A stretch of 64,000 nt of DNA. Source: Favolaschia claudopus (Eukaryota; Basidiomycota; Agaricomycetes; Agaricales; Mycenaceae). The translations under genes were made by a program, and so were the position numbers. The stretch spans positions 62,001 through 126,000 of the forward strand of contig JAWWNJ010000194.1 in NCBI GenBank assembly GCA_037176885.1, written 5' to 3'. The notes below the pieces were generated by a model that had not been told where the DNA came from, did no database searches, and was given only the letters and a program-made list of their open reading frames with translations. Below are positions 20,649 to 31,477 of this stretch, one piece after another (position 1 is the first letter of the stretch; each line of letters starts with the position of its first letter).

Positions 20649-22335
20649 ATGTCTTTCGAGTCTCCCTCGTTCATAGAATCGCCGTTCTCTCATTGCTTTG
20701 GCACCAATTATGTCCCAACCGACGAAGAAACTGACCAGATTAGAGCTGATCTTACCTCGCATACACAAGAACTAGCACGAATCGATGAGCGTATTCGCGA
20801 ACTCTCTGAGCAGCGAGAAAGAATTCAGGCCTATATCACTCCTCACAAGGCTCTTATATCCTATCCTCGACGTCTGCCTCTAGACATTCTTGAAGCCATA
20901 TTTCTCGAATGTCTTCCAACCGCCCGAAATGCTGTGATGAGCGGTCAAGTCTCAAGAAGCTCCCTTGTTGCTTTGTCGGATTTGGAGCGGATGGAGGGCA
21001 GCTGCAATCTCGATGCCGAGACTCTGGGCGTCTTTGCACATTCCCGTCGGCTTCATACTTGCCAAAGAATCGCGCAGTTCCGTCGTTGATCAATGGTTAA
21101 CGCGCGCAGCGGCGTGTCCCTTGTCGCTCTCCATTCGCGAGACGCCGGGAAACTGGAACTCCCACGATCATGAAAATCTAGCGGAAGTCTCCTTGGTGAA
21201 GTCTATCGCGAAATCTTCAACGGGGTGGAAAAAGGTGGACTTGGCCGGAATCTCGCGCAAAATGGCCATCACGCTCGCGGAAATTAACCCGATGCATTTG
21301 GAGTGGTTCACGTTTGCGGGATCTCTCGACTGCCTTTCCCGTTTCAGCCAGATTCTGGAAAGCCCTTGCTTACGAGTGGTCAACTTGTATTGTGATTCTA
21401 AGCTGAATCATTCCCTCGAACTCCCGGTTGCATGGCACCAGCTCACTGATCTCGTCCTTCAGATCCCAGAACCACATTACTCTCAGTCCAGCGACTTGAT
21501 TTCCCTCAGCAATATGATCCTCCTCGTAGGAAGGTGCCATCGGCTGATATCAATTCGCGTCGCCATTACGGATCGCGAATTACCATTTGATTATGGCGCC
21601 TTATCTGCCGTGCTCCCCTTCCTAGAGTCATTTTCTGTCCCTTTCGACGTGGTCCTGCCAACCTAGTACTTGGCATGCATCACCGACTGCATTTCGATGC
21701 CAAAGATTCGCCATTTTCACGTCCCGATAGCTGGGCACAACTTCGAGACGGAACTCTTCCCCCTTCCCTCCGTTGCATCAAGATTGCCGCTCATCCAAGA
21801 TATGACCATTCACCTTGGCACCCTTGATCCACCACGGCTACTCGAAGCTTTGCAAGCTTTCCCCGCTCTCACGAAGCTTGTAGTCTATGCCAACGTGTGG
21901 TACGGTCGCTGGGATGATCTCCCTGCGGTGCCCTGTGGCACTACTTGGATTCTCGAATGTCTCGCAGATACCACTGTCTGCCCACGATTACAAGAGCTGG
22001 AGGTTGTCAAGGCGGAGAGTTTGAGCAAGCCTATTTTAGATGCATTCCTTGGGGCTCGCGCCGGATTAGAATCCTCATCTCGACTGCGGTGCCTCACTGT
22101 CAACTTCGGAAGTTCATGGAATGATACACAGTACCCAGAGCAGTTCCCCACTCCGACCGAAACTGAAAATTATCTCTCGCACGGTTTGACTGTGTTGTTC
22201 TACCGAACATCCGGTATGGAACACACCCTCGTTTTCGCCTTACGATGGCGTAGGGTATATATAGTCCGATGCAGCCTTGTTCACGGTCCACGTAGCCACT
22301 CCAAGACTACGAGGAGCTGTTACCGGTCTCGATAG
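20649..22335 (+). pseudogene. F-box-like group A pseudogene (A3)
   Basis: Clear group-A sequence from ATG 20649 (HCFGTNYVPTDEETDQI, coiled-coil, F-box-like RRLPLDILEAIFLECL) that is broken in at least two places. Relative to the other copies, seven extra bases sit at 20944-20950, right after the codons for NAVMSG, and shift the frame. The CSAWR-equivalent region (IWSGWRAAAISMPRLW) continues in another frame from about 20965. A TAG at 21664-21666 stands where other copies have TGG (the W of WYLACI). After that the frame is open again, but the C terminus has also lost the usual PSPWTGLP ending. No intron can remove the lesions. Despite this the promoter box is intact. An early truncated product of about 147 aa, including the F-box, could still be made. 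Confidence 0.85.
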
Positions 22336-22439
22336 CCTTTTGGTTTTCTCTTGGATGCCTGTTAAGGTCTCATTTCTTTGGTAGGCGACTCTAGCATTGT
22401 TTTACCAAAATTTCTTGGTGTCAAGTTGTTCGCGTCCGT

Positions 22440-22690
22440 ACTTTGGATCGCGCGAGTGAAATAAGACTGTTCTACACATGCCGCATATATACGCGAGAAG
22501 AATACTAAAGCCGCTTCCATGCGCTCATTGCATAGTTTCGGTGCGTCGGCGGGAGGCCAGAACATTCAGCGACAGTCCTCGCATGGGCAAAACGAGAGCC
22601 TGGTGTACGTCAAGATACTTATGAGCTGATTGTGGCGTGCTCTCGAAGCATCGACTTTTGTAATTCGGAAATCTGCGACGTTCTGTACTA
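22440..22690 (-). pseudogene. F-box group C relic (C4)
   Basis: Short decayed stretch on the minus strand. Pieces such as YLDVHQALVLPMRGL followed, in a shifted frame, by HRNYAMSA-like sequence match the coiled-coil/F-box junction of the group-C genes at 60-64 kb. The DNA also matches the C3 relic (both contain GCGCTCATTGCATAGTTTCG on the + strand). There are several frameshifts and no intact domain. The limits are approximate. Confidence 0.6.
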
Positions 22691-23256
22691 CGCGGGATAG
22701 TGAAATGACAAGGATGGACCAGGACTTGTAATATTTCAGCAGGCTCATCCTGGGTCATCGTCACGAGAATCCCCAGTCTGGACGCAATTACTTAGCAAAT
22801 GGTAAATGATTCGGATATGGCCTCTACGAGGCGGCAGCTTAACCTTTAACTAACTTGGTTTTGCTTTTTTTCTTTCGATAGCTGGATTTTCAATTTGTTT
22901 CCCACTCTTCAAAGTTCAGCGGCCAAGCATCATGATCAGCCTCTTGAGGTAACCGCGACTCACCGTGCAGTCACGAGTGGAGAGGCAGGTGCGGATGAGG
23001 ATCAAGTTGGCGACGCGGCTCGGGACGAGGCTCAAATTATTCTCCAGGAGACGGCACCGGATCCGAATCAGCAGCGCTCTATACGCTCCTGCTAAGTAAC
23101 CGTTAACGCAGACGATGCTGCCAAGACGTGACTGTACACTGTTGACACATGGTTTATTTGGCGGCGGCATCTGATGTGTTTGTTCCGCTGCCCAAGATCG
23201 AAGCGTCCCTGGGTAGCCTAACCTAAAGGTTAAGCAACAAGTCAAAGATGGTCGTT
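22691..23256. other. Intergenic region upstream of A4
   Basis: A minus-strand frame at 22916-23245 (about 109 codons, with LVPSRVANLILIR) looks mildly protein-like and has a possible donor GTGAGT near 22968, but I cannot assign it to a family. It could be another decayed gene. Confidence 0.25.
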
Positions 23257-23268
23257 AGGTTAGGGTTA
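23257..23268 (+). promoter_or_regulatory. Telomere-like TTAGGG box upstream of A4
   Basis: AGGTTAGGGTTA, 67 bp before the A4 ATG, on the coding strand. Confidence 0.5.
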
Positions 23269-23334
23269 AGTACACTGTACGGTTCAGGCTTTCTTGCACA
23301 GAACCACCACCAGCCAGGGCTTTCTTCTGCATTC

Positions 23335-24945
23335 ATGGAATCGCGGGTTACTCATCATTTTGGCACCAACTATGTTCCTACCGACGAAGAAATCGAAGAG
23401 ATTGGCGCTGATCTTCTCTGCCGGACCGAAGAGCTCACTCGAATTGACGGGCGCATCCGCGAGCTCTCTGAGCAGCGGGACAAACTCCTGGCATACATTG
23501 AACCGCGCAAGGCCTTGATATCCCATCCTCGACGCCTGCCTTCAGACATCCTCGAAGCCATATTTCTTGCGTGTCTTCCGACGGGCAGAAACGCTGTGAT
23601 GAGCGCTCAAGAAGCTCCATTACTCCTTTGCAGAATTTGCAGCGCATGGAGGACAGCTGCGCTCTCTATGCCCAGACTTTGGGCGTCCTTGCATATCCCC
23701 ATCGCATTCATTTACGCCAAATCAGACACACGCCGTCCCGCCGTTGAGCAATGGTTAACCCGAGCGGCTGCTTCTGCTATGCGTCTGTCTCTTTGCAATA
23801 TGTCAACGCCGTGGGATGTGTCATCAACTTCGGATGATGAAGTTGCAGCATTGGTTGAGCTCGTCGCAAAATTCTCCCCCAGGTGGCAGAATGTGGAGTT
23901 TACCTGGATGACCAGCTCGAACGCAGCAGCTCGAGCGCTCGCAGGAATACATGCGCCGCGCTTGGAGTCGTTCACATTCGCAGGACATCTTAGCGACTTT
24001 TCGCATTTTGACCAGGTTCTGAATAGCCCCCGCCTACGGGCGGTCTCCCTGTCTTCATCTAAGCTAGCTCTTGTGCCGACTCTCCCAATTGCGTGGCACC
24101 AGTTGACCACTCTCGTCATTCATTCTGCCCAAGAGGGGCGCTCTTCGATATCCCTAGCCGACTTCATCTCCCTCTTTGGGAGATGCCCCCAGCTTGTGTC
24201 ATTCCAAGTCGCCCTCAGAGTCGAGGACCCTCCGTTCGATTATCGGTCATTATCAGTCACAATGTCTTTTTTAGAAGAGTTCACTGTCGTCCCTTCATAC
24301 CTCTACTTCCACAATTGGTACCTGGCCTGCATCATGCATTGCGTGTCGATGCCAAAGCTCCGCCGCTTCCACTTCCCCATCCTAGAAAACGTCGGATCTG
24401 GATCCGATAACTTCTCCCTTGCCTCCGTCGGAGAAAAATATCCCCTGCTCGAAGATCTTGCGATCCATCTAGCCTCGCTCAATTCCCAAGCGCTGCTAAA
24501 TGTTTTGCATTCGTTCCCGGCTCTCACGAGACTCGTTGTCAATGCTTGTCCGCTCCTTCGAGGAGACGGCGATGTGTGGAATAGCAACTGGGACTCCCAA
24601 AGGAATTCGTGTGGCACAGCCCGGCTTTTAGAAACCCTTCTTGACACCACCGTGTGTCCTCAACTCCGGGAGCTCGAAATTATGGACGCCAAAACTTTGA
24701 ACAAAAACATTCTGGTTACATTCCTTTCAGCTCGGGTGCAGGTGGAGTCTGCCTCCCAATTTCGCAGCCTCAGCATCTCATTCCAAACTGCATGGGATGA
24801 GTCGAAACATTCCACGATCCCGCACTTGTCCCCAGCTGAGAGTGAATACTATTGTTCACTGGGTTTAAGTATCTCCTTTCTTCCGCATACTCCACTCAAG
24901 CACCCAGATGCTCCTTCTCCTTGGACGGGTTTGCCACCGTCGTGA
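23335..24945 (+). CDS. F-box-like protein, group A (A4)
   Basis: Intact single-exon member, 536 aa, started at the ATG 23335 by comparison with the other copies (an open frame extends 87 bases further up without similarity). It has HHFGTNYVPTDEEIEEI, the coiled-coil ERIRELSEQR-type segment (here GRIRELSEQRDKL), F-box-like RRLPSDILEAIFLACL, CSAWRTAALSMPRLW, a leucine-rich body and PSPWTGLPPS at the C terminus. It has a lysine/serine-rich C-terminal third with more differences than A1 and A2 show between each other. The expected role is SCF substrate binding. Confidence 0.88.
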   Translation: MESRVTHHFGTNYVPTDEEIEEIGADLLCRTEELTRIDGRIRELSEQRDKLLAYIEPRKALISHPRRLPSDILEAIFLACLPTGRNAVMSAQEAPLLLCRICSAWRTAALSMPRLWASLHIPIAFIYAKSDTRRPAVEQWLTRAAASAMRLSLCNMSTPWDVSSTSDDEVAALVELVAKFSPRWQNVEFTWMTSSNAAARALAGIHAPRLESFTFAGHLSDFSHFDQVLNSPRLRAVSLSSSKLALVPTLPIAWHQLTTLVIHSAQEGRSSISLADFISLFGRCPQLVSFQVALRVEDPPFDYRSLSVTMSFLEEFTVVPSYLYFHNWYLACIMHCVSMPKLRRFHFPILENVGSGSDNFSLASVGEKYPLLEDLAIHLASLNSQALLNVLHSFPALTRLVVNACPLLRGDGDVWNSNWDSQRNSCGTARLLETLLDTTVCPQLRELEIMDAKTLNKNILVTFLSARVQVESASQFRSLSISFQTAWDESKHSTIPHLSPAESEYYCSLGLSISFLPHTPLKHPDAPSPWTGLPPS

Positions 24946-25180
24946 AGACTCTGTTCTAGGAAAAGTTGTGTCTTGATTCTGTTGGTGATCGTGATAAGTA
25001 GTACAAAAATTCGACAAATTTACAATTTTTCTCGAGACTTATGTACTGCACGTTACCGCGCGTTACCTCTTGCCAGTGGTACAGTCACTGAATATTTTTC
25101 TCCACGACAAACAGTCGCGTGTGTCACAACTGGTCACACGATCACATGGGCGTGTTCTGCTTGTTTCTTACTACCACTCA

Positions 25181-26811
25181 ATGCACCGTGGCTTGCACAT
25201 CCCCGAGGTTGTAGAGCTTATATGTGCAGCGGCTGAACCTTCGACACTTGCTGTACTCAGCAGAACCTGTCAGACATTTCAAACCCCCGCATTGGCCGTT
25301 CTTTGGGCTACTCAAAAACAGTTGACGAATTTGCTCAAGTGCTTACCATCGGATGTTTGGGAAGAGGTACAGAACCATCCGGGCCATGTCCATTCACCGA
25401 TTGTATTCGTATGACGTTTTGGCTTTTTTTTCTTTTTCGATTTACTTAATTCAAGCTATCACAGCGGTTACGGCGACCGATTGCGTCCTCTGACTTATCC
25501 AGAGTCTTGTTTTACGCGGAAAAAGTGAAGAATCTCTTCATTGAGCCGCCACACATACTCTCCTGGATGGTCTACGAGGCTCTCAGCCTTGCGCTGCCCG
25601 TTCCTCCACTGCTACCCAATCTTCGACATCTGACTTGGCTGCCGCCGGACCATGTATATTCACACATCCGAATGCTCGTTGGCCAAAAGCTGCAGTCGAT
25701 AACTTTCGATGTTGAGAGGTCTCGTTCCGTTGGCTTGTATCTTCTTCCTTACTTGAATGCGTTCCACCCCGACCTCTCTTCTGTCGATATTGGTCCCGCG
25801 GATCTCGTTCAATCCCTCGAATTGAAAGAGTCGGTGTACTCCACTATCCGTGGTATGAACCGCCTGCAAGAACTGAAAATACCCGACTTGGACATTCCCA
25901 CTACGCTTCATCTTGCCCAACTCCCTCACCTCAGACGTTTGAATGTCGGCACCTTCCATCAGCTATTCGACGATTTGCAGCCCGAGCTTGCGGCCATGGG
26001 GCCAGCATTCAGTGCCCTTCGCCAATTCATCGTTTATTCGGAATCTCCCCCATCCGTCATCGGCTTTTTGGATGTCGTATCACCGGATGCACTCAGCGAA
26101 ATTACAGTCAACTTCGGGTCTGCATCGTCTATGGAATCCGAACAATGGCGGAACCTGAATACTTCAATCGCGCGGAGGTCGTTCCGGACCCTCAAGTGCG
26201 TGGAGCTTCGCGAGCGGTTTGCATTTGAGCAGGATATGAATGACAACCCCGCTGCCATGATTTCAAAGGATTCATTCTACCCCCTTCTCATATGCCGCAA
26301 TCTGACGGACGTCGCCCTCCAAACCGGATATGGAATAGACATCGACAATGATTTTATCAACAAGATCGCGGAGGCTTGGCCACAGCTAGAAACCTTGAGT
26401 CTTTCCCCTAAATATCAGTCTTCAGTATACATTCCCCAGGTGACTCTCGCGGGCCTTATCCCCCTTGCGCAAAATTGCCGGTGCTTGACATCCCTCACCC
26501 TCGTCTTGAACGCTACCGTCCTCAATATCCACCCTAAAGAAAGACCTGGCAACGGCATCAGCAATGAAGCCCTCGTCAAACTCGACGTCGTCGAGTCGCC
26601 TATATCTTCCCCTGCCGCCGTCGCGTCGTTCCTGTCCGCCATTTTCCCCAGATTACAGTAGGTCTTGTCTCGTGAGGACGAGGAACAGAATACGCTGGCT
26701 CCGCATTGGGAGGAGGACATCGAGAAGTGGGACATGGTCAGCGACTTGGTCCAATTTTTTGCCTCTACCCGAGCGCAGGAGAACTACAATCCCCCGCCAG
26801 TGGTGCAGTGA
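25181..26811 (+). pseudogene. F-box-like group B gene with premature stop (B1)
   Basis: Two-exon group-B F-box gene: exon 1 25181-25408 (MHRGLHIPEVVELICAAAE, RTCQTFQTPALAVLW), intron 25409-25464, exon 2 from 25465. The first TAG, at 26659-26661, ends a 474-aa product, but the same frame stays open and similar to B2 and B3 for another 49 codons (WEEDIEKWDMVSDLV, ARAQENY equivalent STRAQENY) up to a TGA at 26809-26811. B2 and B3 have arginine at the TAG position or next to it. The loss is therefore either a recent nonsense mutation that leaves most of the protein intact, or a readthrough stop. Exon 2 otherwise has no lesion. Called a pseudogene only because of this stop; a shortened functional protein is possible. 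Confidence 0.7.
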
Positions 26812-27389
26812 TGGGGATCAATATCGTCGACTCTTGGAAGCCGTTCCAGCCGCTCGAACTCAAAAATGTAAGTACTCCTCCAAACGGGGCGGAGAATTCA
26901 CGATGCACTCGAAGTGCGTATATTAGTTGCAGGGAATAGTGTCGGCAGCAGGCTTCGGACTGCGCTGGTCTCGTTCGTCAAGGACACTGGGGAAAGAGAG
27001 ACTGAGCACGGTGGCAACAAAGACACGTCGTCCGTCTCGGACAGTCATAACGTGTCAGAATGCTCTTAGTCTAGTCCCTGGATGCGGTAGCCACCCAAAT
27101 ACATTGCTTCATGCGTTCGCAAAGCTCCAGAGGTCCTCCCGATCTTAGACCAACGTGTTTAGTTCCGCCAAATCGCTGTGAGCCTTCTGTATAAGACCGG
27201 GTACACAATCCGGAGTCAGATGTCGCGCTATCACAGAACAGCATATAGGCCAGAATTTTCGGGTGCGACCGATGTACTTGTCGAGGTCAGTATTTGCAGG
27301 TCATTAATCCCGAAGTGCTCTTTGCATAGACAAAAACAAGGAATGATACATGGAGAGATGATGCGAAGAAGGAAGAAAGATGTGAGCGT
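26812..27389. other. Region with possible orphan exons
   Basis: A plus-strand frame coming through 26812-26867 (with YRRLLEAVPAARTQK) meets a perfect GTAAGT donor at 26868. After a 65-nt intron it continues in 26933-27069 (VGSRLRTALVSFVKDTG, ending in a TAG at 27067-27069). This looks like coding sequence, but its beginning would overlap the B1 tail in another frame, so it may be the remains of a separate gene. Family unknown. Confidence 0.3.
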
Positions 27390-29922
27390 TCACCGTCTCT
27401 GCGTCTTTCCACCTTTCCGTTTCCCAGCAAACAGATGCTTGGGCTACACACAAGAAACGTCAGTAGGTACCAGCGTGACATTTTTAGAGCAATACGCACC
27501 ATTTTTGTTTTGATCGTGCGGTCTCCCTCGCCAGCTCTGGCAAGCATATTCCGCGGCCGCTGGCCAAGATTCCGCAACTTGACAGCCCTGGCTGCTTGCT
27601 ATTGTGCGCCGCGTGAGTCGGCAAGATCTGATAGTAAAGAGCAGCACTTACACCCTGGTCGCGCATCCCCGCCAACGCCCGATTCCCCCGTGGCTCCCGC
27701 TTCGTGACAGCACCTGAATTCGTCTTCATCCGCTTCGCAGGTGTCCCGTCCCCGTCTTCCCCATCGACATCCATCCAACCCTCCGCCTCCGCATCCCCAC
27801 CAGCCTCATCCATGTCGACGTCCATGTCGTCGCGCTTGCGTTTGCCGGACAAGACAGCGGCGCGCTCGACGATTCGGCTGGGGTCGAGCCCGGCTTTTGT
27901 GAGGTCTGCAGTCATCTGCGAGAGCGTCGCGAGTCCCGCCGACCGTGGAAGCCGCGCCTGGTTCTTCTTGCTCTTCTTGAGGCTTTGTGACCGTATCTTG
28001 GCTGTGAGATCGAGGCGCGCCTGGACGCGTTCGCGTTCGTCTTCGGATTCCTCCTGGGATGGTTGAGAAAGATGGGACGTGGGAAGAGTATGAACGCACC
28101 ATGTCCTCCTCGCTGTCGTAGAATCCTTCCGCCTCCAGCCGCTCCTCCTCGCGCTCGAGCGCCTCGAGCTTCTCTGCAATATCAGGGTCGATGAAATCGG
28201 CGATATTCTTGCCGTCCATGATCTCAGGCATGATATCCATCTTCCACTCCGGGTTCGCGAGTATGTAGTTCTCTGCAAACAACGTGATTAGTGATAACGC
28301 GGTGCAACGCAAAATCCACGCACGCTTGAGATTGATATTGTACACGCCGGCGCCTCCCTCTGCGAGCTCGGTATCCCGCAGCAGCGTGCGCCGCTCAGGA
28401 TCATCTTTGTCGTATTTCTTCCGCTCCTTGACCACGTCCGGAATGAACGGCGCACGGACAACTTCGTCCCGGGGTTTCGGCTGTGCGACATGGATGCGGT
28501 TGATGACGGAGGTGATCTTGCTGCCCTTGACCTTGTTGTCGACGCGGTGAGCTAAGAGCGCATCGCAGGCCTGGGTCTTCAGGTCCATGACGCCTTCATC
28601 GGAGTAGCACGACACCTGGACGCATTTGACGTCCTCGCTGTCGATGATCTCTTGGACCAGCGTACGCGATTCGGCGGGGAGGTCATCGAGGCGCATCACA
28701 TCGATCTTGTTGATGACGAGCAAGGTGGGTTTGCCGTTGAAGAGTGGTTTGATGGAGTGGAAGAGCTTGCACTGCGCCTCGACGGTGTAGCCGCACTGCT
28801 CGGACAGATCCATGAAATAGAGCACGCAGCTCTTGAGATGGGCGAGCGCGGTAATACTCTGCATCTCGATGGTGTTCATCTCCTCAAGCGGGTGGTCGAG
28901 GATCCCGGGCGTGTCGATAACCTGCCACCGGAGGTATTTGTAGTCGAGATGGCCCACGAACAACGATTTTGTCGTGAATGCGTAGGGTTGGACGTCGACA
29001 TCGGCGCGGGTGACTTTGTTGATGAAGGATGATTTTCCGACGTTGGGGTATCCGCATATTAATAGTGTGCGGGTGTTGGGGTCGATGGCGGGGAGACGGG
29101 AAATATGTTGACGGACTTGCTCTAGGTATGCAAGCGGGTCTTTTTGTCGGCGCATGATAGTAGCCATTCTGAATAACATTGTAAGTTTATTGTGGGACGA
29201 GAAAACCTTCGGTAAGATGGGCAGGGAAAGAGATTTTTCATACTGGTAGCTGAATCTCGTCTATTCGGCTTGACTGAAGATCAGCACGGAGCTTTGAGGT
29301 TCCAGAGCCTCCGAACTCGTATTTTGCACGAATTCAGTGACATTGGAAGTCTGGTTTTGGCACACGCCGCCAAATCGCGCCCGCCACCGATTCAGCGATG
29401 CAGGATTGTCCCGACCACACTCGTTTCCAAAAGAGAAGATCGAATGAGATAAAATTGAACTCACCGACCAAGAGCAGCCTTTTTCAGCTGCTTACAGCGG
29501 TATAAGCTGTCCCCAAACTTCAATAACCGCACATAATCCTTCGCTACTTGATCTATCAAGTGCCGAGCCGTCCGTAACTGACCCAGAGCAAGCTTGTAGT
29601 GATTTTTGTCGTACAAAACGTTCATAAGGGCGGATAAAAAAGGGTGAATGTCGTCCAGCATCGGGAAATCGCTCAAGATAGCACCAAGTTTTTCCTCAAA
29701 CGAATCTTGCGTAAATTTGACCTTGCGCATGTAGAAGTTGCGTATCCGACTGATTTTGAAGTTTTTGTGAATGACCTATGGGGTCCTAGCGTCAGATAAG
29801 ATCTTCACACTACTGAATCGCCTTGCCGTCGGTGTTTTGCGCTGAGTTTTAGACAGCACGATGTCCAGAAAGTCCGCCGCGGTGGGGACCGGCGCAATGG
29901 CCTTCAACCCGCTTGTAGACAT
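27390..29922 (-). CDS. NOG1: Nucleolar GTP-binding protein 1
   Basis: GTPase of the pre-60S ribosomal particle, nucleolar, essential in yeast. Seven exons (29827-29922, 29465-29775, 28324-29168, 28100-28272, 27652-28053, 27500-27598, 27390-27443) give 659 aa, close to yeast Nog1. It starts with the conserved [26 protein letters not shown] join. GTPase motifs: P-loop [13 protein letters not shown], and NKID. The C terminus has the [18 protein letters not shown] segment and the basic tail [13 protein letters not shown]. The first intron (29776-29826) needs a GC donor to give the conserved join. The second intron, 29169-29464, is 296 nt, about six times the local norm. The third intron (28273-28323) is 51 nt and in frame, so it is easily missed. 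Core gene, no damage. Confidence 0.96.
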
Positions 29923-31059
29923 CTGAAGTTTGCCTCTTGAAAGTGAGAAGAATTGGGCAAGACGGAGCCGAAGCGGGTGGGCAGGCAAGTACTTTTTCTG
30001 ACGTGGGAAAGAATAGGTGATGCAGTGATCGAAAGCTCAGTCTTTCCTTCAGACTTCTCCGACGATCCTGAACTTTGAAGCTGGCAAGCACTTTGCAAGA
30101 GAATAAACATTCAACAGCATGCGCTCATGATCAGGAATAATGAAGACCTCTGCGGGACGTGCTTTGAGTCCAATTACTCCAAGAACAACAAGTCTTTTCA
30201 TCTCTTTTTCGTTTTGACTCAAGAGTTCTTGCAATATACAGTTCACCATGCAGGAGACCTATAAAGTACTCTCGTGCGTAAAATGAGAAAGAGGTCGAAA
30301 GACTTGTTGACGCCGTTCAGGCCCCAGCTGTTCAAAAATCGGATAGAGTTCCCTGATATGAACGATGATACCAGCTCATTGTGCCGGAATGTTGGCTCTA
30401 GTCTTTTCAGGAGAACATCTTGGTGTACGCGTCGACAAGCGCACGCGGTAATTACTCAGTACTGGGTATCCTGCAAAAATGCTACAGTGTCAGACAGCAG
30501 TTGAACCACGGCCGGAACATACCAATTCGGACTCTTATTTTCACTACCAACTTTACCGAAAATTGGCTCAATATACCAAGCCGTCAACACTCTTTCTCTT
30601 TCTCATACTCCGACCCCCGCCTGACGCGGCCCACATGAAGACCTCAGAATTGCGCTGAGGCATGTTCGGGTCGTTGACTACGGTTGTGCAAAGCCTGCCT
30701 GCAGCTCTGCTTCTCCTATCCTCCTCTTCTCCAGCAACCCAAGACTCGAATTCTTTATCCCGACTTTTGCGCCCGCCCCTCTCTCCAGCCCTCCGTATCA
30801 CGATCTCCGGTGCTCACGACATGAAATCCTCGACGTTTCTATTTACTAACGCTGGTGTCCCTCCCCTCGCCGTTTCGGGCGCGTAAACGCGTAGAAAAAT
30901 CACCCGCAATCAACGGTCCACCGCCGATTTGCTTTCTAAAAGATCCTTTCTTGGATTCTGGAACCCCGCCCCGTCCGCCCGTCGCGGTACATGCACAGGA
31001 AACGACATCTAGAAACAGATGATAACTTACATACATACATACAATGCAGCTCCGGCCTG
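29923..31059. other. Intergenic region
   Basis: About 1.1 kb without a gene I can support. A 74-codon plus-strand frame at 30662-30886 starts with a signal-peptide-like stretch (LPAALLLLSSSS) but has no other support. A pyrimidine-rich tract covers about 30690-30800. Confidence 0.3.
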
Positions 31060-31440
31060 CTGTGCACCTGGAAGCCAGCGGCGCGCCTCCAGCCTTGCGT
31101 TGAGGTTCTTACGCGATATGGCTTGATCGTGAGCACAGGCGGAAAGCCTTCTTCGGTGTTCAAGGACAGGCGCCTAGGCGCTGTGGGGGCTCGGTAGACC
31201 AGCTTGGTTGTGATAACGGCGTGGTGTTGCGAGTTCGTTTGAGTGAGTAGTACCCTGTGGCCCCTTGAAGATGCATTTACAATCTTTCCAGGATCTTTAG
31301 CATACGTTTCTTTCGCTGTCCGGCAGGAGTTTGTATCGTTTGACTTGTATCCCAGCCATCGAGGTCGGCATATCATCTCCAACGGCAGCATTTGGCTCGT
31401 TGGATAGTTTGCCCCCTCGCCCCAAGTCAAGTTGGGCAAA
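31060..31440 (-). pseudogene. Decayed third copy (T0) of the tandem unknown-protein genes
   Basis: Minus-strand sequence here aligns with both exons of T1 and T2 just upstream. The exon-1 part reads DLGRGGKLSNEP against DLKQVGKLFNDT of T2, and GDDMP against RDDTP. The exon-2 start reads YYSLKRTRNTTPLSQPSW against YYSLERTRDTPTSQPAW. The CAGGGTACTACTC acceptor context is kept. Soon after, a stop codon appears and the rest is unrecognisable or missing, including the basic/acidic tail. It is nearer to T2 than to T1. So the array once held at least three copies. Confidence 0.7.
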
Positions 31441-31477
31441 GGTACAATGTGCAAGTTATGTAGTAGACGAGATAAAT

